DNA of 64,000 bases from Brachionus manjavacas (Eukaryota > Rotifera > Eurotatoria > Ploima > Brachionidae), in assembly GCA_019054805.1 (NCBI GenBank), contig JAHQIY010000006.1, positions 6,510,001-6,574,000 on the forward strand. Reading direction: 5' to 3'. Positions 23,401-34,700 of the stretch are shown here, one piece after another (the first letter of the stretch is position 1; each line of letters opens with the position of its first letter). Below the pieces are notes generated by a model. That model saw only the letters and a list, made by a program, of their open reading frames with translations, did no database searches and had not been told where the DNA came from. Made by a program: the position numbers and the translations under genes.

Positions 23401-24399
23401 TTCCTATACTCGATTTTTTGAAATTGTAACAAATAAAAAAAATTGCTCATAAATGAAATTTAGTTTTTTTTGAAAATTTTATTTTTAAATCAAAATTTTT
23501 AATAAAATAAGTTTATTAAAGTAAAAGAGAAAAAACACGAGACTTTATTAGATCTGTTGAGAAGAGAGATAAGAGAACTAAGGGAGAAATGAAATAAAAA
23601 AGGATTTTTTAAAAAAGGTGTAACAATAATTAGATCTCTCCAATTTGAATTTGAAAACTGAATCAAATGAAAAAAGATTAAAGAAAAAAAATCTGATAAA
23701 TTTTGATTTTAACCTTTTGTTTTTTTTTATGGAAAAGTTAAAAATTTTTGATTAAACACTGAAATTCACATTTAAAAAAAGTTCTCTAATAACAAATTCA
23801 AAAAGAAAGGAAGGCTTATTTGATAGTAAAAATCAAATGCTTGTTATTAAAATCATAAATTTTGTATTAAATAAGCAAAATAAATTTTATAATCATTTAT
23901 TGAAGTAATACATTTTAGATGATTTATTACTCAATTTGCTAGCTTTAATTGACAAAGAAATAGTACATTTTTCGTTATTAGTACTGCTTTGATTACATAG
24001 CTGAACTGTATAAAAAAAGATATACAATTCTGAAGAGTGCATATATTAGAGTAGTAAGAATTGAAAATCATAGTCTTGAAGTATTTTTCAAAATCATATG
24101 TTCTTTTTTATTATAAGACGAAAGAATGAACGAGATTAATTGAAAAATAAATTAAGAATAAAAAATTATCCGTTTGTATATATGATATTAACTTGCTGCA
24201 AAGCTTATGCATTAACCCAAACTTAAGGGCTTAATCTGTGATCTGATGCTATATTTTGCTTTTAACCATTCTAAAAGGATTAATCCCTAAACATAGATTG
24301 ACTGCATTCAACTCTCAGCAAAAGATTATAGAAAGTAAACGAATTTTTCATTATTTAAAGCATTCATGAATTTAGTTTATTATAAATTTTTTAAAATTT

Positions 24400-24880
24400 T
24401 TCTATGTATTTTTAATAAAATTAAAGATAGCATCATATGTTGACCCGACGACAAAATTATATCTATCAAATGATGTATCTAATGAAGTCGAAAAAAAGTT
24501 GATTGAATAAGCAAAAGATATTTCACGCAATAATAAAAATCAAGAAAAAGCAGAAAAAATAATTTCTCAAAAAAAAATGAGGCATTTAAAAATCTCGAAA
24601 AACTCTGTGGTATGCCAAATCAAACCCAAACACCCAACACTTCGGAAATAAAAGAAAAAAGTATCAAAGAAGTATTAGTGCATTATAATTCTTTAGTTTT
24701 ACAAAATAATTTGAACTTTGATTTATTTTGGTAAAATTTTGAAACAAATCTTCCAATTTTGAGAAGAGTAACTAGAAGATATTTAATATCACCTTTGACA
24801 TCGGTACCGAGTGAATCGGCTTTAGTGCAAACTTTATTCAAAGAAAAGAAAGAAGTTCGCTTTCTCCAAAAAATTTAATA
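24400..24880 (+). pseudogene. hAT-2 C-terminal fossil (right arm)
   Basis: Mirror copy of the hATC fossil at 11,390-11,870, with the same motifs and the same breaks on the plus strand. Confidence 0.75.
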
Positions 24881-25174
24881 TTGTACTTGTTATTAAGAAA
24901 CATTAGCTTATAAAATATATAATTTTTTCATTTTTTATTTAATATTCCATGACGAAGAAAATAAAATATTATGAATAAAATGTAATAAAAGTCAAATTTG
25001 TTCTTCTTATTCTTGAATCGAGTTTATTAAAAAATAAAATTTGAAAACGAATTTATTAATAATATTTTTGTTTGTTTTTATCAATAACTTTTATTGATTC
25101 TAATCCTGTTTGATTTTAGGAGAATTAAAAATGAATAAAAATATATCTAACAACTGAAATATGCAAATTTGGTT

Positions 25175-25645
25175 AAATCTTTCACGTTTCCGTAGTAAAG
25201 TACAGGTAAAGTTAAGTAAAGTAAATGTGATTAGTATATTTTTCAATTCTGAATCCAAAAAATGAGTTTCCGTAAAAGTAAATATTTTTTTAATTACATT
25301 ACTTATTACAAGTAAAGTAAAGTTTTTGCTTTATTTTCTTTACATTTTCTAAAAACAATAAATTTAGTAGAAAAACGTAAGATTTCAAGCAAAATTCTTT
25401 AAAAAGCCAAATTTCAAAAAGTAAAGCAAGTAAAGTTACTTGCTTAAATTTATAAGTAAAGAAAAGTAAATGCTTTATTTTATTTACTAATTCTGAAAAC
25501 TTATATTTCACTAATAATTCGAAGGTTTATAACCAATATTTTCATAAAATAGATTTATTTTAAAAAGTAAAGTGAATAAATACGGTTGCTTTACTTTATT
25601 TGTATAGTAAAGAGAAAGTAAAATAAAGATTGCAGCCCTAATTCA
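25175..25645. repeat. AAGTAAAG-rich module (right arm)
   Basis: Mirror of 10,620-11,090, with the same density of AAGTAAAG units and the same boundaries in reverse complement. Confidence 0.55.
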
Positions 25646-28089
25646 CAAAAAATAAGACTTCGAAGTTTAGAACCATGTTCAAGTGTGCATTTTGACATTT
25701 TCGAAAATGAAGATCTAGTTACTGAGCAGGTTTATAGTCTATCATTTAATGAAGATATTAATTCTCAGTCAGTTTTACCTGTTTCATCCGAGTATGTAGA
25801 TGATGACTAGACTGGTCGGAGAAAAAGACATCAAAATGTTGGGATTATTTTCAATTAAAAAGTTTAAAAAAGATTTCATTGGAAAGTCAAATGAAAAAGA
25901 TGAAATTTTGCCCAATCGCATAATAAAATGCATGTCTAAAACAATTAATGATATTTGTAATTTGGAATTTGCCCATAATGACAATTCAACTGGCAAAATG
26001 ATTCGTCATTTGGACAATAAACATGGTATGAAATTATCTCATAAAATTGAAAACTATCAAAGGGACAAAGATCTATCTTATCTTCTCCTTATGCTTATTA
26101 TTACTGCAAGTCTACCTTTTAGTTGCGTTTAAAACAAATTCTTCAATCTATTTTGTAATTATTTAAATCCTAATTTTAAACTTTCAACATGGAAAACCTT
26201 TCGGAATTATCAAGTTTTTATTTCGATAAACAAAAAAAGCTCTCTGTAACAACACTTATAAGTCTACATAAGTCTTACTACCGATTTTTGAACATCTGTA
26301 CAAAACTTTTCTTATTTAAGCTTAACCGCTCATTTTCTCGACGAAAAACTTAATCTTCAGTCAATGTTATTGGCTCTTTGGCATATGTTAGGTGATCATT
26401 CAGCTAAGTATCTGGCTGAAAATATAACTTGCCTACTTGATGAGTTTTCAATTCAGGATAAAATTAAATTAATTACACGACAATGTTAACTCAATGGTTC
26501 AAATGTCTAAACATCTTGACATGGAAAGAATACCGTGTAAAGGCCATCTATTAAATATGATTGTTTCAAATTCTTTGAAAGTTTTTATCAGAAATTAATC
26601 AGAAATGAAGAATATAGTTACTTTGTATTTTCGAATAAAACATCTCAAATATGGAACAATCTGAAAGACAAAGACTTGATGAATACGTCATTCTGCTTAT
26701 AAATATACATAATGACCAATTAAATATTTTTTCTCAAGCATTAGAGAAGTGTAGCTCAATCGCTTCATATTATTATCATTCAACGACAATGAAAGAAGAA
26801 TTCATCAAAAAGCAAAGAGAAAACGGTGAAAAAGTACTTTCAATCATCCAACAGGTAGGTAACACGATGGAATTGTACATTTTTGATGATTGTGAGTATA
26901 ATCAAAAATCATGAATCGCTTAATTTAATCTTATCAAAAGATGAAAAACATAAACATTTTCAACTTAAATCAATTGAAGTGGAAATTCTTGAAGAAGCAA
27001 TTTTGGTTTTACAAACTTTTTATAATATAACTGAAGATATTTCATTTGAGTTCTCAACAACCTCAAGTTTAATTATTTCTGCTTTTACAACTTTTATAAA
27101 AGCGTGTGAGATAAATTTAGAAGAAAAATCGTTTTCCAAGAAACAAGAAATTTTCTAGCTCTATGGAAACGCAAAAAATTCTCTTTGTCGAGAAGCCGGA
27201 AAAGCAGATTAGAGACACTATTTTAGATTTCAAGGAAGTAATAATTTGTCATATACATTGAAGAACAATCCACCATATGATGTAAGATCAAAACAAAGAA
27301 AAGGAGTTCAAATGAGTGATTCATCGGATGAAGAAAATGGAATTGAGATAAATTGGCGTGCAGCGAAAAAAGAAATCACAAATTATATATTAGAACCAAA
27401 AACAAATAGGTTGTCAGAATTTTAGATGAATAACAAAAGCAACATCGATATCGAATTAAATTCGAAAATTTTAAATCATATGCAACTGCTCAAGCCACAA
27501 GCACACCCTTTTAAAGAATATTTTCAGGGACTGACTATCAAATTTGGGACAGAAGAAACAAGATTTCACCTGAAAAGGTTGAAAAATTATGTTTTTGCAT
27601 GAAAATTATGATTTAGATTAAAAAAAAAATATATTTACTAATAAATAAAATTAAAAAAATTTTTTTTTTTTTAATGATAGTAAAAATTAATGACATCAAT
27701 TAAAAAATTATAAAATAAATAGAGAATAAATAAAAGATTAAGATAAAATTAAAAAAGACATTCATAACTTTAAGAAGGCTCTAAAAAATCAAATTTTTAA
27801 TTTTATTTCAATTTTTTTTTTCTATTTCTAAAGATCCCATTTTATTATAAACGATATGAAAACGAGCATTCGTAAAGACCTCATGTTTATTATTTAAGAA
27901 AAAGTAATAAACAAATTCAAAAATTTCTAACTCAACAAAAAAATTTTTTTAAAAAATTTCTTGGACTGCCCGTTTAACTTTAAATGGTTATTAAACATGC
28001 CAAAACTAAGCCCGCAAAAATAAACGGGCCAACAACCGCGATGAACCGCTCGTTTTTGGACCGGTTTGTTCTGTCCGCGTCCAACACTA
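25625..28089 (+). pseudogene. hAT-1 transposon fossil (right arm)
   Basis: Mirror of the left-arm hAT-1, with the same order on the plus strand: acidic N-terminus, BED-like segment (25,800-26,132), catalytic core pieces (26,651-26,914 and 26,883-27,158, overlapping in different frames at the TRWN motif), hATC tail (about 27,520-27,620), and terminus ending CCAACACTA at 28,089. The frame breaks are the same as in the left arm, so decay preceded duplication of the arms. Confidence 0.8.
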
Positions 28090-28465
28090 ATATGTTATTT
28101 CATTAAGCCTTGAATTTCAGCGTTCTTTTAATTCATCTTGCATTGGATAAAATGTAAGTTTTGTGTTTAACGTGATGCCTAAGAATTTCACTTTTTCCTC
28201 AAAGTACTTTCATGATTTTTCAATAGATATTTTCATTTTACATTTAAAAAGCCATTTTTCAACTTCTTTTAGGTAATTATTAATCACGTTTCCAAGATTT
28301 CCTATCTTTTTGAAAATAAAAAAAAACATATTATCTGCATAAAGAAGAGAGTACTGTCAGTTTGTCTTGTTTCTATTTGGTATATTTTGATTTATAAAAA
28401 TTCTGTAAAGAAGTGGTAAACTAATAAAAATGACTTGAATTTTTTGCTAATTAGTAATTCAGCTT
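28090..28465 (-). pseudogene. Non-LTR reverse transcriptase fossil (right arm)
   Basis: Mirror copy of the RT palm fossil at 7,800-8,175. It shows the same YADN and LGI boxes on the minus strand and ends at the hAT-1 TIR (28,089). Confidence 0.7.
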
Positions 28466-28480
28466 TTATTTTTTATATAT

Positions 28481-28623
28481 TGTAGTAAAGGCCGAGTGTG
28501 TGAATAATAAGCTTAGTATTTAGTTAAACACTTTATTTAAAATAAGTTAAGAAAATAACAACTCCTGAACTTCTTTTGAAATAACAAGTAATATTTATAG
28601 TCTGATCACGTCACCATACTACA
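28481..28623 (-). mobile_element. 143-bp LTR (right arm)
   Basis: Reverse-complement copy of the left-arm LTR at 7,643-7,785, the same length with TG/CA termini, and with the purine tract (read on the minus strand) just outside it at 28,624-28,636. Confidence 0.65.
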
Positions 28624-29560
28624 TTCCTCCCTCCTTAGATTGGAAATTGTCCTCAATTTCATATGATATCTAAAATAAGACAATTTTCAAAACAAATTAA
28701 AAAAAAAAATTAATATAAATTTCAAAAAATATTGAAAAATTTCAATTTTTCATTTATTTTTTTAAATATTTTTTTTTTTCATTTCAAAATCTGTTTCTCC
28801 ATTATTTTTTTTCCATCAGGTTTGCTTCCTAGTGCTTACTAATTTTTAACAATGTCCTGTTCTGTGCTCTACAGCTGTGGCCTACTAAACTTCCCTCCCT
28901 GGTAATAAAATGCTGCTTGTATCTCCTGCAGCATTCATCGTCTCCACATAGCATTTGACCAGAATTAGAAAAATTAACAATCCATCCTCAATATTTGAGA
29001 TTGTAGAGACTGAGCCATACATTTCTGATTATGACCAATTACTTTCTTGCACAGTCTGCAATTTTCACGAGTGACCATGCATTCAACAAAAACTCATCCT
29101 CTGCTAGTCCCTTTTTGCAACGCTGGTAACTAAAAATAGGCTTACCCACAATTTTTTGCAAGTTTTTGTCTGGCAATCCGATAGGTGCACACTATAATAA
29201 TCCACTTTATATCTTCCCCGCATAGCCCACATGTAATAAACATTTAGTCTATTCTTTCCTCAAAGTCCTTACATGTTGCCTAACCATGTTCATTTCAACT
29301 TCTTCATTACAAATGGTACACATGTTATCGCTGACCAATATTTCTGGGTCGAACTTCTTTATCTTTGATTAAAGAATTGCATTTTCGCTCCACTTTCTTC
29401 AAACAGCCTATTCCACCATTACTAGGCTGCCAACCTTTTTGCCCCATCTTTAGTCCCATGCCAACCACTCGATGACCATCCAAACGAACTTTATTGGACT
29501 TCTTGCCCCATCACTCCTTCCTTCTCCAGCAGCAGTTTTCACTGTAGCTCAGATGCCGAT
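28624..29560 (-). pseudogene. Cys-rich zinc-finger fossil of an LTR element (right arm)
   Basis: Mirror of 6,680-7,642 with the same Cys-pair pattern on the minus strand. A deletion of about 46 bp relative to the left arm lies near 28,690. Confidence 0.5.
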
Positions 29561-29832
29561 CTGAAGTCCCCAATCTTTGCAAAAGTAATGATGGGTATGG
29601 ACTTGGATCTAAGCAAGATGGTAGTTATGGTCAAAAAGAAAACTTTATTCGTTAAGATAAGTTCAACCCAAGTGATTAGAGCTAGCAATTGTATATCAGT
29701 GTTTAGACGTACGTTTAGCAATTTCCGAAAGATAAATAGAAGAATCTCCTTTTGAGATCACTAGAATTCTAAATTTTAAGGTCAATTCAAGTTCAAAGTG
29801 ATACTGGTTACAAAGAATTGAATCAAAAAATG

Positions 29833-30020
29833 GGGTCTAGTGGAAAGTGTTATCAGTTGATAACAAAAAATGTTATCAAAGTCCTCACCACCGATTATGT
29901 TATCAACTTGATAACATATTATGTTATCAAGAAATTTAGTTATCAACCTTGATAACAATATATTTTAAATGATAACAAAATTTTTGATTTGATAACAAAA
30001 TTATTGTCTTGATAAAAAAA
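29833..30020. promoter_or_regulatory. Left Merlin end: GTTATCAA/TTGATAAC array
   Basis: The TIR and the adjoining ~75 bp contain about a dozen GTTATC or GATAAC units, several as back-to-back palindromes (GTTATCAGTTGATAAC, GTTATCAACTTGATAAC). A similar array fills about 32,060-32,287 at the other end. The repeated subterminal motif is the kind of arrangement transposases bind. Confidence 0.5.
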
Positions 30021-30192
30021 ATATAATTTTTCTAAACATTGCAGAAATAAATTTTTTTTTAAATGAATCATCAAAATTGAAAATAATGAAATTTTTATCT
30101 CAAATTTTAAATTTCGAATGAATTATCAAAATTGAAAAAAATTAAATTATTATTTACTTTTCGAAAAAGACTTTTTCAATTTACATTAAAAA

Positions 30193-31975
30193 ATGAATAA
30201 GGAAAATATTCTAGAATCACTGGAATATATAACTTACCAAAAATTGTTCCAATTTGGTTTAGTTTTGCCACCGAGAGAATGCAACAATGCTAAATGTAAT
30301 AAAAAACGAAACTATGCAACCTTATATTCAAAAAAGAAATAAGGAAGCTAAAAACAAATTGCTTTATTGGCGATGTTCAGCTTGTGGTAGATCCAAAACA
30401 GCTTTTGACGAATCATTTTTTTCATTATTTAAAAAGTCACCTCGTATAATTGAGGCTTTGATAAAGTGTTGGTCTGGACAATTAACGATTGCTAAAAGTA
30501 TTAGTATGATTGAAATGAATTTAGACGAAAAAGTGGGAAAGGATGTGATCGGGACACTTTTTTATCGTCTAAGACAAATGTGTAGTTTAGGAATTGGAAA
30601 AAAGCTTAGAATTAGGTGGAAACGGAAAAATTGTTGAAATTGACGAGTCCCTATACGCTCGTGTCAAATTTAATAAAGGAAAAGATCTTAAAAGAAGTCA
30701 AGTTTGGGTGTTTGGTTTAGTGGAACGAAACGACCCGGAAAGCAAATGTTATATGACCATTGTACCGGATCGTGAAGCTATAACATTACTACAAATTATT
30801 TATACTATATGTCGGCCAGGTACAATTATTTACTCCGATTGTTGGAGTTCATACAACAAAATTTGCAAATTAAAAAATTTTAAGCATCAAACTGTAAACC
30901 ACACTTATAATTTTATAGATCCTGATTCAGGTTATTTTTTATTCAGGTTGATTTTAATTCAATTACCTTATGATTAATGTTTAAATTTTTTTAAGGTACT
31001 TGTACCAACAAAATTGAAAGCCTTTGGCGAAGCTGTAAACAAAAATTCAAAGAAATGAATGGTTGTAACCGGTCAATGATTCAATCATACATTGACGAAT
31101 ACGTTTGGAGGTACAATAACAATTGTACTACTAATCGTAAACTTGCTTTTGAGTTGATTATGGGTGAAATTTCTAATTATTACAAGCCTGGAACTGAGTA
31201 AATAATACTAAAAATAAAAATATATACATAAAATTATATAAATTTAATTTATGTTTTATTAACCAAGCCTTAAACTATTTGAAGAAAATTACCACAAGTG
31301 TGTTCCTCAAAACGATGAGGTTTTCGATTTTGATTCTCAATCAGGATCGGAAACAGGGTCCGAAAAAGATTTAGACGAAGCTGAATTCAATGAGGAAGAT
31401 GATCTCGTCGGTGGTTCTAATGATGTTGAAGATGAAGAGGTTGAAGATGAAGAGGTTGAAGGTGAAGAGGTTGAAGATGAAGAGGTTGAAGGTGAAGAGG
31501 TTGAAGATGAAGAGGTTGATGATGATGGTGAAGAGGCGTTAGTCGATAGAGTTGAGGACGAAGATACTACTGTTTATGGCCAATCTTTGACAGGCTCAAG
31601 CACAACTAAAGCTGATAATTTAGCGCTGTCAGATAGTGTTTGTGATGCTGAAGATATTAGTAATGATACAGAAGAAGAAAGTAGTAGTCTAAACAAGCAA
31701 AAAAGATCCGATTTGCAAATATATTTAAGCAATGAAGACAAAATCAATAAGCTAAATACTCAAATGGCTAATTTGGCATGTGGCATTAAAAAAAAAGCAA
31801 TAAGTTGGAATTAGAATCCTTGGAAATACCTACTACTTCAAGTGAATCTAACGAAGAAATTAAACGTGCTTTAATCAATAAAAAAAATCCAACTCCTTGT
31901 CCAGAATGTGGAGCTTACATGGAAGGAAGCCGAGGAGTAAAATTACACATGTCTCGTTCGCATAAAAAAGTTTAG
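30193..31975 (+). pseudogene. Merlin (IS1595-type) transposase with acidic and C2H2 tail
   Basis: The start is probably ATG 30,193 (MNKENILESL). An N-terminal zinc ribbon (ECNNAKC ... CSAC) is followed by the DDE domain: first Asp in IVEIDES (30,642), second Asp in IIYSDCW (30,837), Glu in NKIESLWR (31,016). Two introns are inferred from splice sites that restore frame: 30,931-30,995 and 31,198-31,267. After the second, the frame runs into an acidic tail with VEDEE repeats (31,423-31,520), a hydrophilic stretch and a terminal C2H2 finger (CPECGAY ... HMSRSH), ending at TAG 31,975. Three one-base frame breaks remain, near 30,330, 30,603 and 31,790, each in an A-run. All catalytic residues are present. 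Confidence 0.8.
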
Positions 31976-32295
31976 TAAAAGACTTAAATTTAAAGAAAAA
32001 TTTTTTTTCATAAAAATAAGATTGATTAATTTCGTGATTTAATATAATAAAAAAGTATAACAAAAATTTGAAATTGATAACAAACTTTTTTTTATGATAA
32101 CAAAAACTTTTGGTTGATAACATTTTTTTGTAATTGATAACATTTTTGTTATCTAATATTTAGAAAAAAATATTTGATAACTAAATTTCTTGATAACATA
32201 ATATGTTATCAAGTTGATAACATAATCGGTGGTGAGGACTTTGATAACATTTTTTGTTATCAACTGATAACACTATCCACTAGACCCAAAAAATG

Positions 32296-32687
32296 GCTAG
32301 ACTAAATCAAAATAACTTAATACATAAAGAATGGATTTAACTCAAAATGATGATGAGATTATTGGTGATGTTTTAGACATTACCAACTGCCGTAAAGATG
32401 CAAATGTACCTGTGAAAGAATATTACAAGCGTATTATGAATCTAGCAAAGCGAGCAGAAATTAGTTGTGATTCGACCCTTAGATGTTTCTTTTTGAAGCA
32501 AATCAACAACACTGTAATGAGATCAACAACTCTTAAATCAAATAAGCCAGGGCTTATTCTGTAAAGGAGTTCCTAAACCAACTCCAAAAGCCACTTTTCA
32601 GATATTAGATAATTTTTACAAACTGCAAATACCATAATAAATCTAGTTTTACCCTTTTAAATCATTACCAAGCTAATTCACACTACA
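32296..32687 (+). pseudogene. gag-like fossil next to an LTR-like end (right arm)
   Basis: Mirror copy of the left-arm gag-like fossil. The 77-codon frame runs 32,331-32,564 and differs from the left copy by one residue near its end (Gly for Arg). The following 126 bp begin TGTAAAGGAG and end CACTACA, with an internal AATAAA, which is consistent with a short LTR. The Merlin element sits directly upstream and separates this piece from the rest of the arm. Confidence 0.45.
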
Positions 32688-32699
32688 TGTAAAAAAATA

Positions 32700-33580
32700 T
32701 TAAAATAAAAAAATTGAAAAAAAAAAAGGAAAAACTCTGAAAATTGATAAATATTTTTTTTAATCCATATCTTCTCTCTTTTCTCTTTTTAACCTGTCTT
32801 CTATGAACGTAAAAAAATGTAGATTGAATTAGGCCACGCTTCAGAACAACCTTGAGAGATCATCTCTTTAAAACTATCTATCTATATCTATCTAAGATTT
32901 GTAAACTTAGAAGGGGAGTTTTGAATTTCATAATTTAAACAAAGAACTATTTTGTAAATTTTCATTTTATTTTTAAACTTCTGAAGTTTTTAAGCTTAAA
33001 TCTCTTTTTTTTAATTTTTTTTATCAAATTGTACATTTGTCTTAGAACGACCGTTTTCTCGCATTTTTTAGAAAATAAAGAAATCTTACCAAAACCAAAC
33101 TACCCTCTTTGATCTACTCTACCCTCCAGAAGATAAGTTCCCACAACCGACTAGATGACCATCAGCGTCAACAAAAGCAGAACGGCCATCAGCATCTGCA
33201 ACCCATTGAGGTTCCAGTCAGCAAGGACAGACTTTGCAACCTGGTCGAGAACGAGGATGTTGACGATGGCGGAGGAGGTGGCGATGAAAAGCACGTGCCG
33301 CGTGCAACGTTTCTTGAGATAGGGTATGATAAAGAAGAAGCCCCTAACTCCTTCACTAGAAAGTTATCTCCACTTATTTAAAAAAGAGAGTTCCCCTACC
33401 CCTCTAAGTTTACAAATCTTAAATGGATAGATAATTTTTAAAGATGATCTCTCATGGTTGTTCCGAAGCGTGGCCTAATTATACCTACATTTTTTTACGT
33501 TCATAGAAAAGAGAGAAGATATGGATTAAAAAAAAAATTTATCAATTTTCAGAGTTTTGCCTTTTTTTTTTAATGGTGCA
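32700..33580. mobile_element. Fold-back element with GC-richer core
   Basis: Inverted arms of roughly 200 bp: 32,705-32,930 pairs with 33,380-33,575 (shared blocks include AATCCATATCTTCTCTC, ACGTAAAAAAATGTAG and TAAGTTTACAAATCTTA in opposite orientation). The core at 33,090-33,345 is much richer in GC than anything nearby. It holds a 90-codon frame (33,109-33,381) with VPVSKDRLCNLVENEDVDDG and a Gly run. The core resembles captured genic sequence, but I recognise no protein. The element abuts the outer edge of the giant palindrome. Confidence 0.6.
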
Positions 33581-33779
33581 TACTTTTTGTCTGGAAGAGA
33601 AATTAATTTTACAAATTAAAATCAAAACAAAGAATCGAATCAAAATAATAATTGGTTTAAATAAAAAGATATAAGAGTAAAAATCGAAACAAAATAATTA
33701 AGTTAAATATTTAACAAGATAAAAAATTTAATTGATTAAAAAGCATTTTTTTTTACGGACAAGATTTTAAGCGTTTTTT

Positions 33780-34700
33780 TTAAGGGAACATTGTCTCCAC
33801 TGGGCCTTTGTGCACCCGTTTGTGCGAGCTCAACCCAGCTTCGCTTTTAGCAACAAATCCATTTATCACTTGTTCGGCTTCTTCATCTGATTTTCAAAGA
33901 GATCCGTAGATCATTTTTTCAGTGCCATTTCTATCATTTTTGGTTTTGTCTGCGTCACCTTGCTCTAAATCAAATTTTCAGTTATTTGCATTATCTTTCT
34001 TCTCACATTTCACAATTTGCAGTGGTGCTTAAACAGCTTTGAAATATCTCAAATATGCAATTTTTGCCGCTGCCTCGGTTTTAGCTTCGACCCAGTCGTC
34101 GTCCAACTCAACGCAAGATTTAGCTTCGGGTCTCATAAAGTATTTGGTCTAATTTTTTGATGTACCACACTAGTCTTGTTGTTTCCTAGATCTATTAGCT
34201 CTTAGTTAACCTCGTTTAGCTTTTTTAGCAGAAATTTAGGATTAAAACAACAAACTTGACCGACTGTTTGCCTTGAATTCGTAAGTAGTACTAGACGGCC
34301 TGCTTCGAATTCATTAATGTTTGGCTTTTTGTCATACTGTTTCTTTTTTGACAGTTGCATGTGTTTAATTTTGGTCCTAGCTTCCTGCTCAAATTGCGCT
34401 CATGACTTCTGAGTTGGATTACTCCATTCTATTGCTAGTTTACGGTCGTCTGGAGTTCATAAAATTTTCCCAAAATTTAGCTGAATTGAGCTAAACCAGT
34501 TGAGCTGTGTTCTGAATTGCTTTATGCCAAATTAACCATTTCCAGTACTAGGTCCCAGTTGTATTCCTCGTTCACGTAAGCACTCAGCATTATGGTTTTA
34601 ATTGTTCGTTCAGCTTAACCATAACACTGCGGGTGGAAGGCAGTGGCCCGAATTTTATTGATGTCGCGCTTCTGGCATCAACATTTTGTTCTTATTGATT
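33780..34700 (-). pseudogene. gypsy-3 integrase fossil
   Basis: The minus-strand reading from about 34,690 downwards gives the end of a Ty3/gypsy integrase core: NKIRATAFHPQCYG, a stop where the usual Gln stands, AERTIKTIMLSAYV, then WDLVLEMVNLA and GLAQLNLGKIL. A C-terminal region follows with KKKQYDKKPNINEFEAGRLV (the chromodomain-like/GPY-type tail region) and FMRPEAKSCVELDDDWVEA. In-frame stops at several points make it a fossil. The N-terminal zinc finger and first catalytic Asp are not seen, and RT and gag are absent. Confidence 0.8.

Larger units (their letters stand above)
29833..32287 (+). mobile_element. Merlin DNA transposon, 2,455 bp
   Basis: Flanked by 114-bp nearly perfect TIRs (29,833-29,946 and 32,174-32,287) starting GGGTCTAGTGG, and by an 8-bp direct repeat AAAAAATG (29,825-29,832 and 32,288-32,295). 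Merlin elements are known for 8-9-bp target duplications. The other palindrome arm has the unfilled site (about 6,386-6,394), with a single AAAAAATG. The element encodes an IS1595/ISXO2-type DDE transposase. It is the only large difference between the arms, so it jumped in after the inverted duplication. Confidence 0.93.
21878..32687. repeat. Right arm of giant inverted repeat
   Basis: Mirror of 5,996-14,384. It is longer because a 2,455-bp Merlin transposon is inserted at 29,833-32,287, and shorter by about 46 bp near 28,690. The outer limit ends in CACTACA, a plausible LTR terminus, followed immediately by a different fold-back element. The arms flank a unique centre of about 7.5 kb, so this is not a perfect hairpin. 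Confidence 0.95.

Noticed and set aside
5996..32687. The palindrome as a pure assembly artefact
   Set aside because: Arm-specific Merlin insertion with target duplication, a 46-bp indel, scattered substitutions and a unique 7.5-kb centre make simple duplication of one sequence unlikely, though an allele-joining error cannot be excluded without reads.
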